DNA of 54,226 bases from Bacteroidaceae bacterium (GTDB lineage Bacteria; Bacteroidota; Bacteroidia; Bacteroidales; Bacteroidaceae), in the NCBI GenBank assembly GCA_024401165.1, contig JAKSLN010000003.1, positions 1-54,226 on the forward strand, given 5' to 3'. The notes under the pieces are model-generated. The model worked only from the letters and a program-made list of their open reading frames with translations. It searched no databases and was not told where the DNA came from. Below are positions 16,596 through 24,888 of this stretch, in pieces. The translations under genes were made by a program, and so were the position numbers. The first letter of the stretch is position 1; each line of letters begins with the position of its first letter.

Positions 16596-17138
16596 TTACA
16601 TGCCCAGATATTGGAATGTGAAGTTCTTACCCTTGATGGAAGGCAGCTGACTGCGGGGGTCCACATCATAACGGTTGCGGAGATGGTCGCAGATGCGGTC
16701 GTAGCAATCCTGGATGCTACAAGCCTTGAGGCGAACACGGAAATCCGTGTCAAAGTACTGGCACTTTCCATCTTGAGGCATAGGAACTACGCGACGGAAC
16801 ATCATGGTTGCATCATACCAACCGGGCTGGAAGGTACGAAGTTCGCGTTCTTCCTGCTCCTTGCGTTCCTGATTATTTATCTTGTTAGCACGGGTAGAAT
16901 TAGCATTAGCCTTGAATTCCTCGAGCGTAGCTGCCGGCGTCTTGATGACGATGAAATAATTGCGGCCACGCACCTTGTAACGCTTGGGGTATGGCATGTT
17001 GCCATGATAATACTGTATCAAGTCGTTAGAGAGAAACTCGTCCATATCAATTTCTGGTATGGAAGCCAGAAAGTCAATGGCCTTGTTGACATCATCTACA
17101 ACAACTTCTGAGTCAAAATAACGGATATAAAGATTCAT
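16596..17138 (-). CDS. Conserved-looking hypothetical protein, 180 aa
   Basis: I do not recognise this family. The protein is soluble, with no signal peptide or membrane segment. It has an acidic N-terminal half (MNLYIRYFDSEVVV), a charged helical middle rich in Glu, Lys and Arg (about residues 78-102), and a compact C terminus with a few Cys and aromatics. The even codon use and its own -7 box (17375-17382) with a roughly 230-nt leader support a real gene. It stands alone between a convergent terminator and a divergent unknown gene. Confidence 0.7.
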   Translation of the reverse strand: MNLYIRYFDSEVVVDDVNKAIDFLASIPEIDMDEFLSNDLIQYYHGNMPYPKRYKVRGRNYFIVIKTPAATLEEFKANANSTRANKINNQERKEQEERELRTFQPGWYDATMMFRRVVPMPQDGKCQYFDTDFRVRLKACSIQDCYDRICDHLRNRYDVDPRSQLPSIKGKNFTFQYLGM

Positions 17139-17374
17139 TCAAAAAAGAAATAATATTATGCTAAACAAGTTTTAGTCTTTTGGAGGTTAGGTTATCAGTT
17201 TATAAGGATTTTAGGGAATATCAATCTTTCCTCATAATAGACAGTCTCAACCTTAAAACAGCAAGAACTTATGATCTATGAGCTAACAAGTTGAAACTTG
17301 ATAAAGTTGAATTATAACAGTTTGCAAACAAATCATAATAGTTTACCAAAATCGAACGATTTGATAAACTGAAA

Positions 17375-17382
17375 CAAAAGTA
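17375..17382 (-). promoter_or_regulatory. -7 box TACTTTTG
   Basis: A minus-strand TAnnTTTG match about 240 nt upstream of the gene ending at 16596; no closer box was found, so that mRNA probably has a long leader. Confidence 0.45.
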
Positions 17383-17446
17383 GTAAAAAAAAGTCATTCA
17401 CTCAAATATTTGGTCTCAAAAGCATCACATTGTGCAAAAAAAAGCG

Positions 17447-17454
17447 TAAATTTG
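17447..17454 (+). promoter_or_regulatory. -7 box TAAATTTG
   Basis: A TAnnTTTG match 21 nt upstream of the ATG at 17476. Confidence 0.6.
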
Positions 17455-17475
17455 CATCAAGAAACAACGAATGCG

Positions 17476-17961
17476 ATGAGAATTAGCATCAACAAGAGAT
17501 TTGTCAAGGCGGGCGAGATCGTCGAAGTGACGTGGGCATCCGAGGAAGGATCGAGTCCGCGAATTGTCATGCACACCGGCGAACGGGAAACTGCGATTGC
17601 CGTACCCGAGAATGGCAGCAAGAAGTTTCGGCTGAAGAATGCGAAAGGCAGCCACTGGATTGGGTTGCGATGCTGGGTGGGCAACGAAGAAAAACTCGTT
17701 CGCAGACGTCTGGTAGTTTGGGGCAAAGCAAAAGAGACGGATGCCTTTGAATACATAGACCAGGAAAGCTGGTGGAAGCGGTTCTCGAACGGCTGCAAGC
17801 GCTACTGGAACTACTTCTCACCCGAAAAGAAGCGCCTATACATCATCCTCATTTTCCTGATCATCTACCAGTTGCTCATGTCCTTCCATCTGTTAGCAGC
17901 CAGCCAGATTCTGATGACAGTTATAACCTTTTATATATTCTGGCAAGTGATCAAAAAGTAG
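17476..17961 (+). CDS. Small membrane-anchored protein of unknown function
   Basis: A 161-aa protein that I cannot assign to a family. Residues 1-85 form a basic, beta-rich cytosolic domain (MRISINKRFVKAGEIVEVTW, then a RIVMHTGERE stretch). It is followed by an aromatic, basic amphipathic stretch (about 95-118, with SWWKRF and RYWNYF) and two hydrophobic segments (about 122-140 and 143-158). The start at 17476 is set by the promoter box just upstream; an in-frame TTG/GTG-initiated extension lies inside the promoter. The layout suggests a soluble domain tethered to the inner membrane. Confidence 0.65.
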   Translation: MRISINKRFVKAGEIVEVTWASEEGSSPRIVMHTGERETAIAVPENGSKKFRLKNAKGSHWIGLRCWVGNEEKLVRRRLVVWGKAKETDAFEYIDQESWWKRFSNGCKRYWNYFSPEKKRLYIILIFLIIYQLLMSFHLLAASQILMTVITFYIFWQVIKK

Positions 17962-18032
17962 ATGACAAGCAAGAAATGAAGCAGAAATGCAAAAAAACAC
18001 TCCTTAACACGTGCGATTTGGATATTTATCAC

Positions 18033-18040
18033 TATTTTTG
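18033..18040 (+). promoter_or_regulatory. -7 box TATTTTTG for the histidine kinase
   Basis: A TAnnTTTG match 19 nt upstream of the ATG at 18060. Confidence 0.6.
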
Positions 18041-18059
18041 CATATAAAAATCTGATAAA

Positions 18060-19973
18060 ATGAAGAACCTCAAATACTTCTGCATACTACTAATCCTTCT
18101 TCTGCCAGGGATAAACCTCAGCATACGTGCTGAAGTGGAACCTGTCGTTGTGGTCTCGTCTTACAATCCCGACGTGGCAAACGTCAGCGCCATCATCGAG
18201 GCCTTCAACCACACGTACAATGAGAGCGGATGCAAGACTCCCGTCGTGCTGGAGAACATGAACTGCCTCAACCTGACGGAAAGCCCAAAATGGAAGGCCA
18301 GACTCTGGGGACTGCTTGAGAAGTACTACGCCAACGGACACCAACCAGCAGCCATCGTACTTTTGGGAGCAGAAGCCAGCACAACATTCTTTAGCATCAA
18401 ACGAGAGGAGTTCAAGAAGACGCCCGTTATCCTGGGACTGCGAAGCAACAGTATCATAGAACTCCCCGAGGACGGAGAAACCGAACTGTCCACCTGGGAC
18501 CCCGAAGCAAAATACCTCACCCGCGACTACAAGGACTACAACATCGTGGGAGGTTGCATCTATCGCTACAACATTGGCAAGAACTTCGAACTAATCGATC
18601 GCCTCTTCCCAAAGAGCGACTCACTTATTTTCATATCGGACAACACATTGGGAGGTGTGACCATGCTGGCGCATTTTAAGGACGTCCATCGCAGTTACCC
18701 CAAATACCACATAGACTATCTGGACGGTCGAACCCACACGCTCTTTGAGGTTAACGACAGTCTGTCGCAGGTATCTTCCAACCACGTCATCGTTATCGGA
18801 ACATGGCGAATCGACAGTTTCGACAACTTTACGATGAGCAACTCCACCTACACGCTGGCGCAGAACGCTGCCGACGTACCCGCCATCACGCTCAGCAGCG
18901 TCGGAAAGGGGCACTGGGCCTTTGGAGGCTACACGCCTCACTATTCCAACAGCGGAAGCCGAATCGCGAATTCGCTAATCAAATTCCTTCAGACTGGACG
19001 TCCCGACACGCTCACCATGCTGCCATCTGGTTATTTCTTTGATTATAACAAAGTCAAAAAACTACAGATTGAACCAGACAAACTGGGAGAAGAATATGAG
19101 ATGTTGAATGAACCCGTAGGTTTCATCCAAAGACATTGGATAGGCATCACGGTAGTTGCTTCCGCCTTTGCCTTCCTTTCTCTGGCCCTCTTCTTCAGCC
19201 TCTATTACATTAGTCGCAATCGTAAGTTGACAAAGGAACTTGCATCGCAAAGCAAGGAACTCATCGTCGCCCTGAAGAGAGCAGAAGAGGCTAACCTCAT
19301 GAAATCACAGTTCATCGCAAACATGAGCCACGAGATACGAACGCCGTTAAATGCCGTCGTAGGTTTCTCGCAATTGCTCACCATGGACGGCATCGAGATG
19401 ACCGAGGAGGAAAAGCGCGACATCACCAGCCGAATCATCCTCAACACCGACCTGCTGCTCAAACTCATCAACGACATTCTCGACCTGAGCCGCATGGATG
19501 CAGGACGAACAAAGATGAACATCCAGGACGTTGAATTTGTCAGCTTGATACAGATGGCAACCGACTCATCCAAGGTAAACCTCAGCAAGGAGATAGAGAT
19601 GACCTATGAGTCGACAGTCAAAAAGCTCAACATGAAGACCGATCCAGAACGCATGACACAGGTTATCTCCAACCTGCTGAGCAACGCCAAGAAATGTACG
19701 GAAAAGGGCAGCATCAAGGTCAACCTGTCCTATAAGCCTGGCGATGCCATGGTGACCGTAAGCGTTACCGACACGGGATGTGGCATTCCCTCAGATAAGG
19801 CAGAAAAGATATTCAGGCGCTTCGAGAAACTGGACGAATTCAAGCAGGGAACCGGCCTTGGCCTGTCCATCACCCGAGCCATCATCGAGCAGTTGGGCGG
19901 TCAAATATACGTTGACACGTCATACAAGAATGGCGCACGCTTTGTCTTCAACCTTCCCGTAATCAACTGTTAA
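18060..19973 (+). CDS. Membrane sensor histidine kinase with large periplasmic sensor domain
   Basis: A 637-aa kinase. It has a signal peptide (about 1-24), a periplasmic region of about 330 residues resembling an ABC-type substrate-binding fold (VVVSSYNPDVANVSAI start), and one membrane segment (about 362-386). A coiled linker, the HisKA helix MSHEIRTPLNAVVGFSQLL (phospho-acceptor His424) and an ATPase domain with SNLLSNAKKC, DTGCGIPSDKAE and GTGLGLSI follow. It has no receiver or AraC domain, so it is not a hybrid regulator. No response regulator is nearby. The GH3 gene follows after 44 nt and may share the transcript. Confidence 0.92.
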   Translation: MKNLKYFCILLILLLPGINLSIRAEVEPVVVVSSYNPDVANVSAIIEAFNHTYNESGCKTPVVLENMNCLNLTESPKWKARLWGLLEKYYANGHQPAAIVLLGAEASTTFFSIKREEFKKTPVILGLRSNSIIELPEDGETELSTWDPEAKYLTRDYKDYNIVGGCIYRYNIGKNFELIDRLFPKSDSLIFISDNTLGGVTMLAHFKDVHRSYPKYHIDYLDGRTHTLFEVNDSLSQVSSNHVIVIGTWRIDSFDNFTMSNSTYTLAQNAADVPAITLSSVGKGHWAFGGYTPHYSNSGSRIANSLIKFLQTGRPDTLTMLPSGYFFDYNKVKKLQIEPDKLGEEYEMLNEPVGFIQRHWIGITVVASAFAFLSLALFFSLYYISRNRKLTKELASQSKELIVALKRAEEANLMKSQFIANMSHEIRTPLNAVVGFSQLLTMDGIEMTEEEKRDITSRIILNTDLLLKLINDILDLSRMDAGRTKMNIQDVEFVSLIQMATDSSKVNLSKEIEMTYESTVKKLNMKTDPERMTQVISNLLSNAKKCTEKGSIKVNLSYKPGDAMVTVSVTDTGCGIPSDKAEKIFRRFEKLDEFKQGTGLGLSITRAIIEQLGGQIYVDTSYKNGARFVFNLPVINC

Positions 19974-20017
19974 AGAACAAATTGAAATAACAACAACCAA
20001 AACCGAAAGAAAAGACA

Positions 20018-22594
20018 ATGAAAAGATCTATCTTTGCCGTCTTTGCCGCGCTCAGTCTCACAGCTTCGGCACAGACTTATCAGTATCCTTTTCAAAATCC
20101 CAACCTCTCGCCCGAAGAGCGAGCCGAGGATCTCTGCAAACGACTGACCATCGAGGAAAAGTCACGACTGATGGAACACACATCACCAGCCATCCCTCGT
20201 TTAGGTATTCCCGAGTTTAACTGGTGGAACGAGGCTTTGCACGGCATTGGCCGAAACGGCACGGCAACCGTACTTCCCATCACTATGGGTATGGCTGCCA
20301 GCTTCAACGATGCACTCGTTCAGAAAGCATACGACGCTGTGAGCGATGAGGCACGCGCCAAGAACAACATCGCCCGCAAGAACAACCGCTGCCGCCAGTA
20401 CGAGGGTCTCTCCTTCTGGACGCCCAACATCAACATCTTCCGCGATCCACGTTGGGGCCGCGGTCAGGAGACCTATGGCGAGGACCCCTACCTCACCACG
20501 CGAATGGGCCTTGCCGTAGTACGCGGTTTGCAGGGAACGGGCGACCACAAGTACCAGAAACTTTTTGCCTGCGCCAAGCACTTTGCCGTACACAGCGGTC
20601 CCGAATGGAACCGTCACTCTTTTAATATAGATAATGTAAACACGCGCGACCTCTGGGAAACCTACATGCCCGCCTTCAAGGCACTGGTACAGGAAGGCGA
20701 CGTCAAAGAGGTCATGTGTGCCTACCACGCCATGGACGGAGAACCCTGCTGCGGCAGTTCACGTTACCTGCAACAGATCTTACGCAACGAATGGGGATTC
20801 AAGGGCATTGTAACCAGCGACTGCTGGGCCGTCAACGACTTCTTTACCCCCAACGCCCATGCAACTTCGCCCGACAGAGAATCGGCCGTTGCAACCGCCC
20901 TCTTTGCAGGTACCGACGTTGAGTGTGGCAATGCTTACCGCTCACTCGCCGACGCCGTTGCTGCCGGCAAGACAACAGAGGAACAGATGGACATTAGCCT
21001 GAAGCGCCTCCTGAAAGGCCGTTTCGAACTCGGTGACTTCGACCCCGACGAACTGGTAGAATGGCGCAGCATCGGTCCCGAGGTCATCGCTTCAAAGGAA
21101 CACCATGCCATTGCCAACCAGTTGGCACACGAGTCCATGGTTTTGTTGCAGAACAAGGGTGGCATTCTGCCTCTCAAGAAGGACATGAAGATTGCCGTCA
21201 TCGGACCCAACGCAGCCGACACCGTCATGCTATGGGGTAACTACAACGGATTCCCCACCCACACAACCAGCATTCTGCAGGGCATTGAGGACAAAGTCAA
21301 GAACGTCAAGTATTTGCGCGCCTGCGGCCTGACCGACCGTACCGTAACCGACAGTTGGTTTGACAACATACGCTGCTTCGACAACCAGTACACCGGCGTT
21401 GGAGCGTACTACTACAACAACCAGAATTTCGAGGGTGAGCACATCGCCCGAAAGTACTATCAGACTGCCATGAAGTTCGACAATAGCGGTGCAACCTCGT
21501 TTGCACAGGGCGTTAACATCTACGACTTCTCGGCCATCTATCAGGGCAAGCTGCACGCCGACAAGGACGAGCAGATAACCTTCATGCTGCAGTACAGCGA
21601 CCGTTGCCAGCTCATCGTCGATGGCGACACTTTGCTCAACGACTGGAAGCCTCGTGACGAAGACCGCGTTCGCCGTCGCAACATCAACTTCAACGTACAG
21701 AAAGGCCGTGAATATGACCTCATCCTTCGTTATTCTCAGAACCAAGGCAGCGCCGTCCTCAACTTCGACGTAGGCCACACCACCGAGTTCAGCGACGAAC
21801 AGATCATGAAGGTCTGCCAGGATGCTGACGTAGTCATCTTCGTTGGCGGTATCTCACCTCGTCTCGAGGGTGAAGAGATGCGTGTTAATGCCGACGGTTT
21901 CAAGGGTGGAGACCGCACCCACATCAAGTTGCCCAAGGTACAGCGCGACATCATGGCCATGCTGCACAAGGCCGGCAAGCGCATCGTCTACGTAAACTGC
22001 TCAGGTTCTGCCATCGGTCTGGTTCCCGAGTCAGAGGCTTGCGACGCCATCCTCCAGGCATGGTATGGTGGCGAGTGTGCCGGTGAAGCAGTTGCAGACG
22101 TACTCTTTGGCGACTACAACCCCTCAGGCAAGTTGCCCATCACCTTCTACAAGAACGTAGAACAACTGCCCGACTTTGAGGACTATAACATGAAAGGACG
22201 CACCTACCGCTACTTGCGTGAAGAGCCCCTCTTCCCCTTCGGTTTCGGATTGAGCTACACCAACTTTGAGGTGGGTGCTCCCAAGTACAGCAAGGAGGCC
22301 ATCCAGGTAGCCGTCAAGAACACTGGAAAGCGTGAGGGCAACGAAATCGTTCAAGTTTACATCCGCCGCGTTGCCGATACCGAAGGTCCCAACAAGACCC
22401 TCAAGGCTTTCCAGCGAATCAGCCTGAAGGCAGGTGAGAGCAAGCAGATCAGCATTCCCCTACCCCGCGAGAACTTCGAGGTTTGGGACGAGCAGAGCCA
22501 GGCAATGGGCATTGTACCCGGAAAGTACGAAGTGATGGTTGGCACATCAAGCCGACTCGCTGACCTGAAGACCATCAACGTCACCATTAAGTAA
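20018..22594 (+). CDS. GH3 family beta-xylosidase/beta-glucosidase with PA14 insert
   Basis: An 858-aa exported enzyme with a signal peptide (residues 1-18, ending TASA). The barrel domain carries FRDPRWGRGQETYGEDPYL, KHFAVHSGPEW and the nucleophile region GIVTSDCWAV (Asp268). After the alpha/beta sandwich begins (about residue 385) a PA14-like insert follows (about 430-590). The C-terminal sandwich and a fibronectin III-like domain (about 750-855) follow. This is the architecture of rumen and gut Prevotella Xyl3-type enzymes acting on xylo-oligosaccharides, though glucosidase activity is equally possible. It is downstream of an orphan sensor kinase, not inside a SusCD-type locus. Confidence 0.9.
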   Translation: MKRSIFAVFAALSLTASAQTYQYPFQNPNLSPEERAEDLCKRLTIEEKSRLMEHTSPAIPRLGIPEFNWWNEALHGIGRNGTATVLPITMGMAASFNDALVQKAYDAVSDEARAKNNIARKNNRCRQYEGLSFWTPNINIFRDPRWGRGQETYGEDPYLTTRMGLAVVRGLQGTGDHKYQKLFACAKHFAVHSGPEWNRHSFNIDNVNTRDLWETYMPAFKALVQEGDVKEVMCAYHAMDGEPCCGSSRYLQQILRNEWGFKGIVTSDCWAVNDFFTPNAHATSPDRESAVATALFAGTDVECGNAYRSLADAVAAGKTTEEQMDISLKRLLKGRFELGDFDPDELVEWRSIGPEVIASKEHHAIANQLAHESMVLLQNKGGILPLKKDMKIAVIGPNAADTVMLWGNYNGFPTHTTSILQGIEDKVKNVKYLRACGLTDRTVTDSWFDNIRCFDNQYTGVGAYYYNNQNFEGEHIARKYYQTAMKFDNSGATSFAQGVNIYDFSAIYQGKLHADKDEQITFMLQYSDRCQLIVDGDTLLNDWKPRDEDRVRRRNINFNVQKGREYDLILRYSQNQGSAVLNFDVGHTTEFSDEQIMKVCQDADVVIFVGGISPRLEGEEMRVNADGFKGGDRTHIKLPKVQRDIMAMLHKAGKRIVYVNCSGSAIGLVPESEACDAILQAWYGGECAGEAVADVLFGDYNPSGKLPITFYKNVEQLPDFEDYNMKGRTYRYLREEPLFPFGFGLSYTNFEVGAPKYSKEAIQVAVKNTGKREGNEIVQVYIRRVADTEGPNKTLKAFQRISLKAGESKQISIPLPRENFEVWDEQSQAMGIVPGKYEVMVGTSSRLADLKTINVTIK

Positions 22595-22641
22595 GAGGAA
22601 ACACACACGACTGTAAAGATTCTTTCAGTATCGTAAAATTT

Positions 22642-22738
22642 CCGCTGCATCATTTTCAAAATTGCGCTGCGGAAAATTAAAAATCCCGCAGCGGAAAAAA
22701 AAAATTCCGCAGCGGGATTTTTGCAAGCATGTAGCGGG
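22642..22738. repeat. Near-palindromic array, core CCGC(A/T)GCGG, five units
   Basis: The core centres fall at 22646, 22668, 22690, 22711 and 22733, i.e. spacings of 22, 22, 21 and 22 bp, about two helical turns. Unit ends are A/T runs (GGATTTTT or AAAATT). Units 1, 2 and 5 are degenerate. The same unit is tandemly repeated at 53511-53599. Confidence 0.85.
22679..22722 (+). terminator. Hairpin terminator built from two array units
   Basis: The 18-nt arms 22679-22696 (AAAAATCCCGCAGCGGAA) and 22705-22722 (TTCCGCAGCGGGATTTTT) pair except for one central A-A mismatch, around an eight-A loop, and the right arm ends in a T-run. It probably terminates the GH3 transcript. Confidence 0.75.
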
Positions 22739-22823
22739 ATTTTTACAAGCCTAATAACCAGACAGTTACAAAATCAGCTATTTCAAGCCTACTTGTCAAA
22801 ATAATTCATAACAGAGAAAACAA

Positions 22824-22866
22824 TAAAAGCGGCAATCAGACGAACATGTCATGACTGCCGCTTTTA
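22824..22866. terminator. Hairpin terminator downstream of ribE
   Basis: TAAAAGCGGCA (22824-22834) pairs with TGCCGCTTTTA (22856-22866); the stem can extend inward by three pairs after one mismatch. The A-run on the left becomes a T-run for minus-strand transcription from ribE. Confidence 0.7.
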
Positions 22867-22930
22867 CGTTTAACAGGGCATGCAATAGCGTCTTCAGGAT
22901 GCCCTACAACACCCTTTCTGCGTGGCACGA

Positions 22931-23533
22931 TCAAGAAAGAGCATTCATGCGGGCAATGTACTTGCCGATGATGTCGAACTCGATGTTGACCTGTGTGCCA
23001 ACCTTGATATTGTGGAAATTGGTATGCTCAAAGGTGTAGGGAATGATACAAACCTGGAACGTGTCTTCGGTTGGATTGCATACCGTCAGGCTGGTTCCGT
23101 TGACGGTCACGCTGCCCTTGTCCACACAGAAGTAGCCACGCTTGGCCATCTCCTTCTGATAGTCATAACGGAAGGTAAACTGGTAACTGCCCTCCTGGTC
23201 TTCCACATTGATACACTCAGCCGTCTGGTCTACATGCCCCTGAACGATGTGACCGTCGAGTCGGCCGTTCATCATCATCGAGCGCTCCACGTTTACCTCG
23301 TCGCCTACCTGGAGAAGCCCCAAGTTGCTGCGCTCCAATGTCTCACGCATGGCCGTAACCGTATATTGTCCGTCCTGAATGCGAACTACGGTAAGACAAA
23401 CTCCATTATGTGCTACGCTCTGGTCAATTTTTAGTTCGTCAACAAAGCTGCACTTGAGCGTAAAATGAACATTATCCTGCTCACGCTCTATTCCGGTGAC
23501 GATAGCCGTCTCTTCTACAATTCCGCTAAACAC
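22931..23533 (-). CDS. ribE: Riboflavin synthase alpha subunit
   Basis: A 200-aa enzyme that dismutates two 6,7-dimethyl-8-ribityllumazines into riboflavin. It starts with the canonical MFSGIVEE, and the two lumazine-binding half-repeats are visible (about residues 1-88 and 98-190), with SVAHNGVCLTV in the first and SVTVNGTSLTV in the second. The start codon is GTG at 23533. The leader to its -7 box is under 40 nt, too short for an FMN riboswitch. It is a single-gene transcript, with no other rib gene nearby. Confidence 0.96.
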   Translation of the reverse strand: MFSGIVEETAIVTGIEREQDNVHFTLKCSFVDELKIDQSVAHNGVCLTVVRIQDGQYTVTAMRETLERSNLGLLQVGDEVNVERSMMMNGRLDGHIVQGHVDQTAECINVEDQEGSYQFTFRYDYQKEMAKRGYFCVDKGSVTVNGTSLTVCNPTEDTFQVCIIPYTFEHTNFHNIKVGTQVNIEFDIIGKYIARMNALS

Positions 23534-23571
23534 GATTTCTGCTTTTAAATGATTTTTAATTTATTGCACAA

Positions 23572-23579
23572 CAAAGGTA
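23572..23579 (-). promoter_or_regulatory. -7 box TACCTTTG for ribE
   Basis: A minus-strand TAnnTTTG match about 38 nt before the GTG start. Confidence 0.6.
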
Positions 23580-23652
23580 CGACAATTCCCGGAAGAAATG
23601 TGAAGAAATGCCAAAAAAATGCAGATAATTTGCTATATTGGATTATTTGGAG

Positions 23653-23660
23653 TAATTTTG
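23653..23660 (+). promoter_or_regulatory. -7 box TAATTTTG for the DUF4468-kor cluster
   Basis: A TAnnTTTG match 23 nt before the ATG at 23684. It is the only clear promoter before the ferredoxin oxidoreductase genes. Confidence 0.6.
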
Positions 23661-23683
23661 CATTAGAATAAAATAAGGAAAAA

Positions 23684-24328
23684 ATGAATATGAAGAAAAT
23701 CCTCCTGATAATGGCGCTGTGCCTGCCTTTGCTTGCACAGGCTAAGGGAAAGAAAGACGACACACCCTACCTCAAAGGCGCTGTGCCAGAAGTGAACGGA
23801 GCCGTGAAATTCCAAAAATCATTCGAGGTAACCGGCAAGAGCAACGAAGAAATCTACCAGGCCATGAAAGGTTGGATGCAGAAGCTGGTGAACGGTTCGA
23901 TTCCCGCACCAGGGAATTATGCCCGAATCAGCATGGACACGAAGGACACCCTGGTAGCCAAGGTCTGCGAATGGCAGGTCTACAAGGACAAGTTCCTGAA
24001 CCTGGACCGCTCACGCTGCCGCTACACGCTGGCAGCCTTCATCAGCGGAAACAAGGTGACGCTGGAGATTTCCAGTCTGTCCTGGTACTACGAGGAGGAT
24101 CAGGAAGGTAACAAAGGAATCATTTATCGTGCTGAAGAATGGATCAACGATGCAAATGCCCTGAACAAGAAGGGCACGAAGCTGCTGCCCAGAAGCGGTA
24201 AGTTCCGTCGCAAGACCGTCGATCGATCACAGGAGCTGTTCGAAGAAGCCATGGACGCATTCGAGCAAGAGCAGAAACCCGCTTTTGTGCCAGCCAAAAA
24301 GATCAGAATGAACATCAGAGAGAACTGA
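23684..24328 (+). CDS. DUF4468-type exported protein (TBP-like fold)
   Basis: A 214-aa protein with a signal peptide (about 1-20, ending LAQAK). The domain at about residues 40-130 begins VKFQKSFEVTGKSNEEIY and contains charged strands and RYTLAAFISGNKVTLEI, matching DUF4468 of Bacteroidetes, which has a TATA-binding-protein-like fold. The C-terminal 60 residues are helical and charged. Function unknown. Its stop overlaps the TPR gene start (TGATG), and the ferredoxin oxidoreductase genes follow on the same strand. Confidence 0.75.
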   Translation: MNMKKILLIMALCLPLLAQAKGKKDDTPYLKGAVPEVNGAVKFQKSFEVTGKSNEEIYQAMKGWMQKLVNGSIPAPGNYARISMDTKDTLVAKVCEWQVYKDKFLNLDRSRCRYTLAAFISGNKVTLEISSLSWYYEEDQEGNKGIIYRAEEWINDANALNKKGTKLLPRSGKFRRKTVDRSQELFEEAMDAFEQEQKPAFVPAKKIRMNIREN

Positions 24329-24606
24329 TGAAGGCAGAACTGGAAGATAGCATACGCCTCCTCTTGCGCAACGGGAACATAAAAGAAGCCGAAGCACAAC
24401 TGATGGAGGCGTATCGTGACAACAAGCAAGACGACGCCGTATATTACTGGTGGGGCAACCTTCGCAGGCAGCAAAGCAACTGGAAGGAGGCCCTTCAATT
24501 ATATGCACAAGCCATCGAGCTGAACCCTGGCAGCCCAGCACGAGAGGCGCGAGAACTGTTGTTACAAATCATCCAATTCCGCGACACACAGCGATATAAC
24601 GTTTAA
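24328..24606 (+). CDS. Small TPR-repeat protein
   Basis: A 92-aa protein with about two tetratricopeptide-like helical pairs: GNIKEAEAQLMEAYRDN (about 16-32) and NWKEALQLYAQAIELNPGSP (about 52-71). It has no signal peptide, so it is cytosolic. The ATG overlaps the preceding stop by one base and korD starts 15 nt later. By position it may be an assembly or docking factor for the oxidoreductase; that is inference only. Confidence 0.75.
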   Translation: MKAELEDSIRLLLRNGNIKEAEAQLMEAYRDNKQDDAVYYWWGNLRRQQSNWKEALQLYAQAIELNPGSPAREARELLLQIIQFRDTQRYNV

Positions 24607-24621
24607 GCGTAGAAATAAGAA

Positions 24622-24858
24622 ATGAAAAAGGTTAATGGTGCCATAGTAGTCAATGCAGAGCGATGCAAGGGATGCGGACTATGTGTCAACGCTTGCCGCC
24701 TGGGCTTGATCACCATGACAAAAAAGACAGTCAACCACAAGGGCTACCCGTACGCCGAACAGCAAGACTGGGAAAAATGCAACGCGTGCAGGGCCTGTGC
24801 AATTGTCTGTCCCGATGGATGCATTACAGTCTACAAGTCAGAGACTTCTGTTGACTAA
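24622..24858 (+). CDS. korD: 2-oxoacid:ferredoxin oxidoreductase delta subunit (4Fe-4S)
   Basis: A 78-aa ferredoxin-like subunit with two [4Fe-4S] motifs: CKGCGLCVNACRLG (about 14-27) and CNACRACAIVCPDG (about 53-66). It carries electrons from the catalytic subunits to free ferredoxin. It is the first gene of the D-A-(small)-B-C order. The length is normal for a fused-free delta subunit. Confidence 0.92.
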   Translation: MKKVNGAIVVNAERCKGCGLCVNACRLGLITMTKKTVNHKGYPYAEQQDWEKCNACRACAIVCPDGCITVYKSETSVD

Positions 24859-24888
24859 GTAAGCACATCACGCAAAAGAGCAAGAAAA

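Larger units (their letters stand above)
17139..17475. other. Divergent intergenic region with long leader and 5' hairpin
   Basis: No gene seen. The minus-strand -7 box at 17375-17382 predicts a transcript starting near 17368. At that 5' end, GTTTACCAAAATCG (17341-17354) can pair with CGATTTGATAAAC (17357-17369) with one bulge and one mismatch. The remaining 200 nt of leader is AT rich with no ORF I trust. The plus-strand box at 17447-17454 serves the gene at 17476. Confidence 0.55.
22595..22930. other. Intergenic region with 21-22 bp palindromic array and terminators
   Basis: No gene is seen. The stretch between the convergent GH3 gene and ribE holds the CCGC(A/T)GCGG array (22642-22738), which includes a terminator-like hairpin, then AT-rich DNA, then a second hairpin (22824-22866) facing ribE. 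Confidence 0.75.

Noticed and set aside
23534..23580. FMN riboswitch before ribE
   Set aside because: The leader is less than 40 nt to the promoter box, too short for the aptamer.
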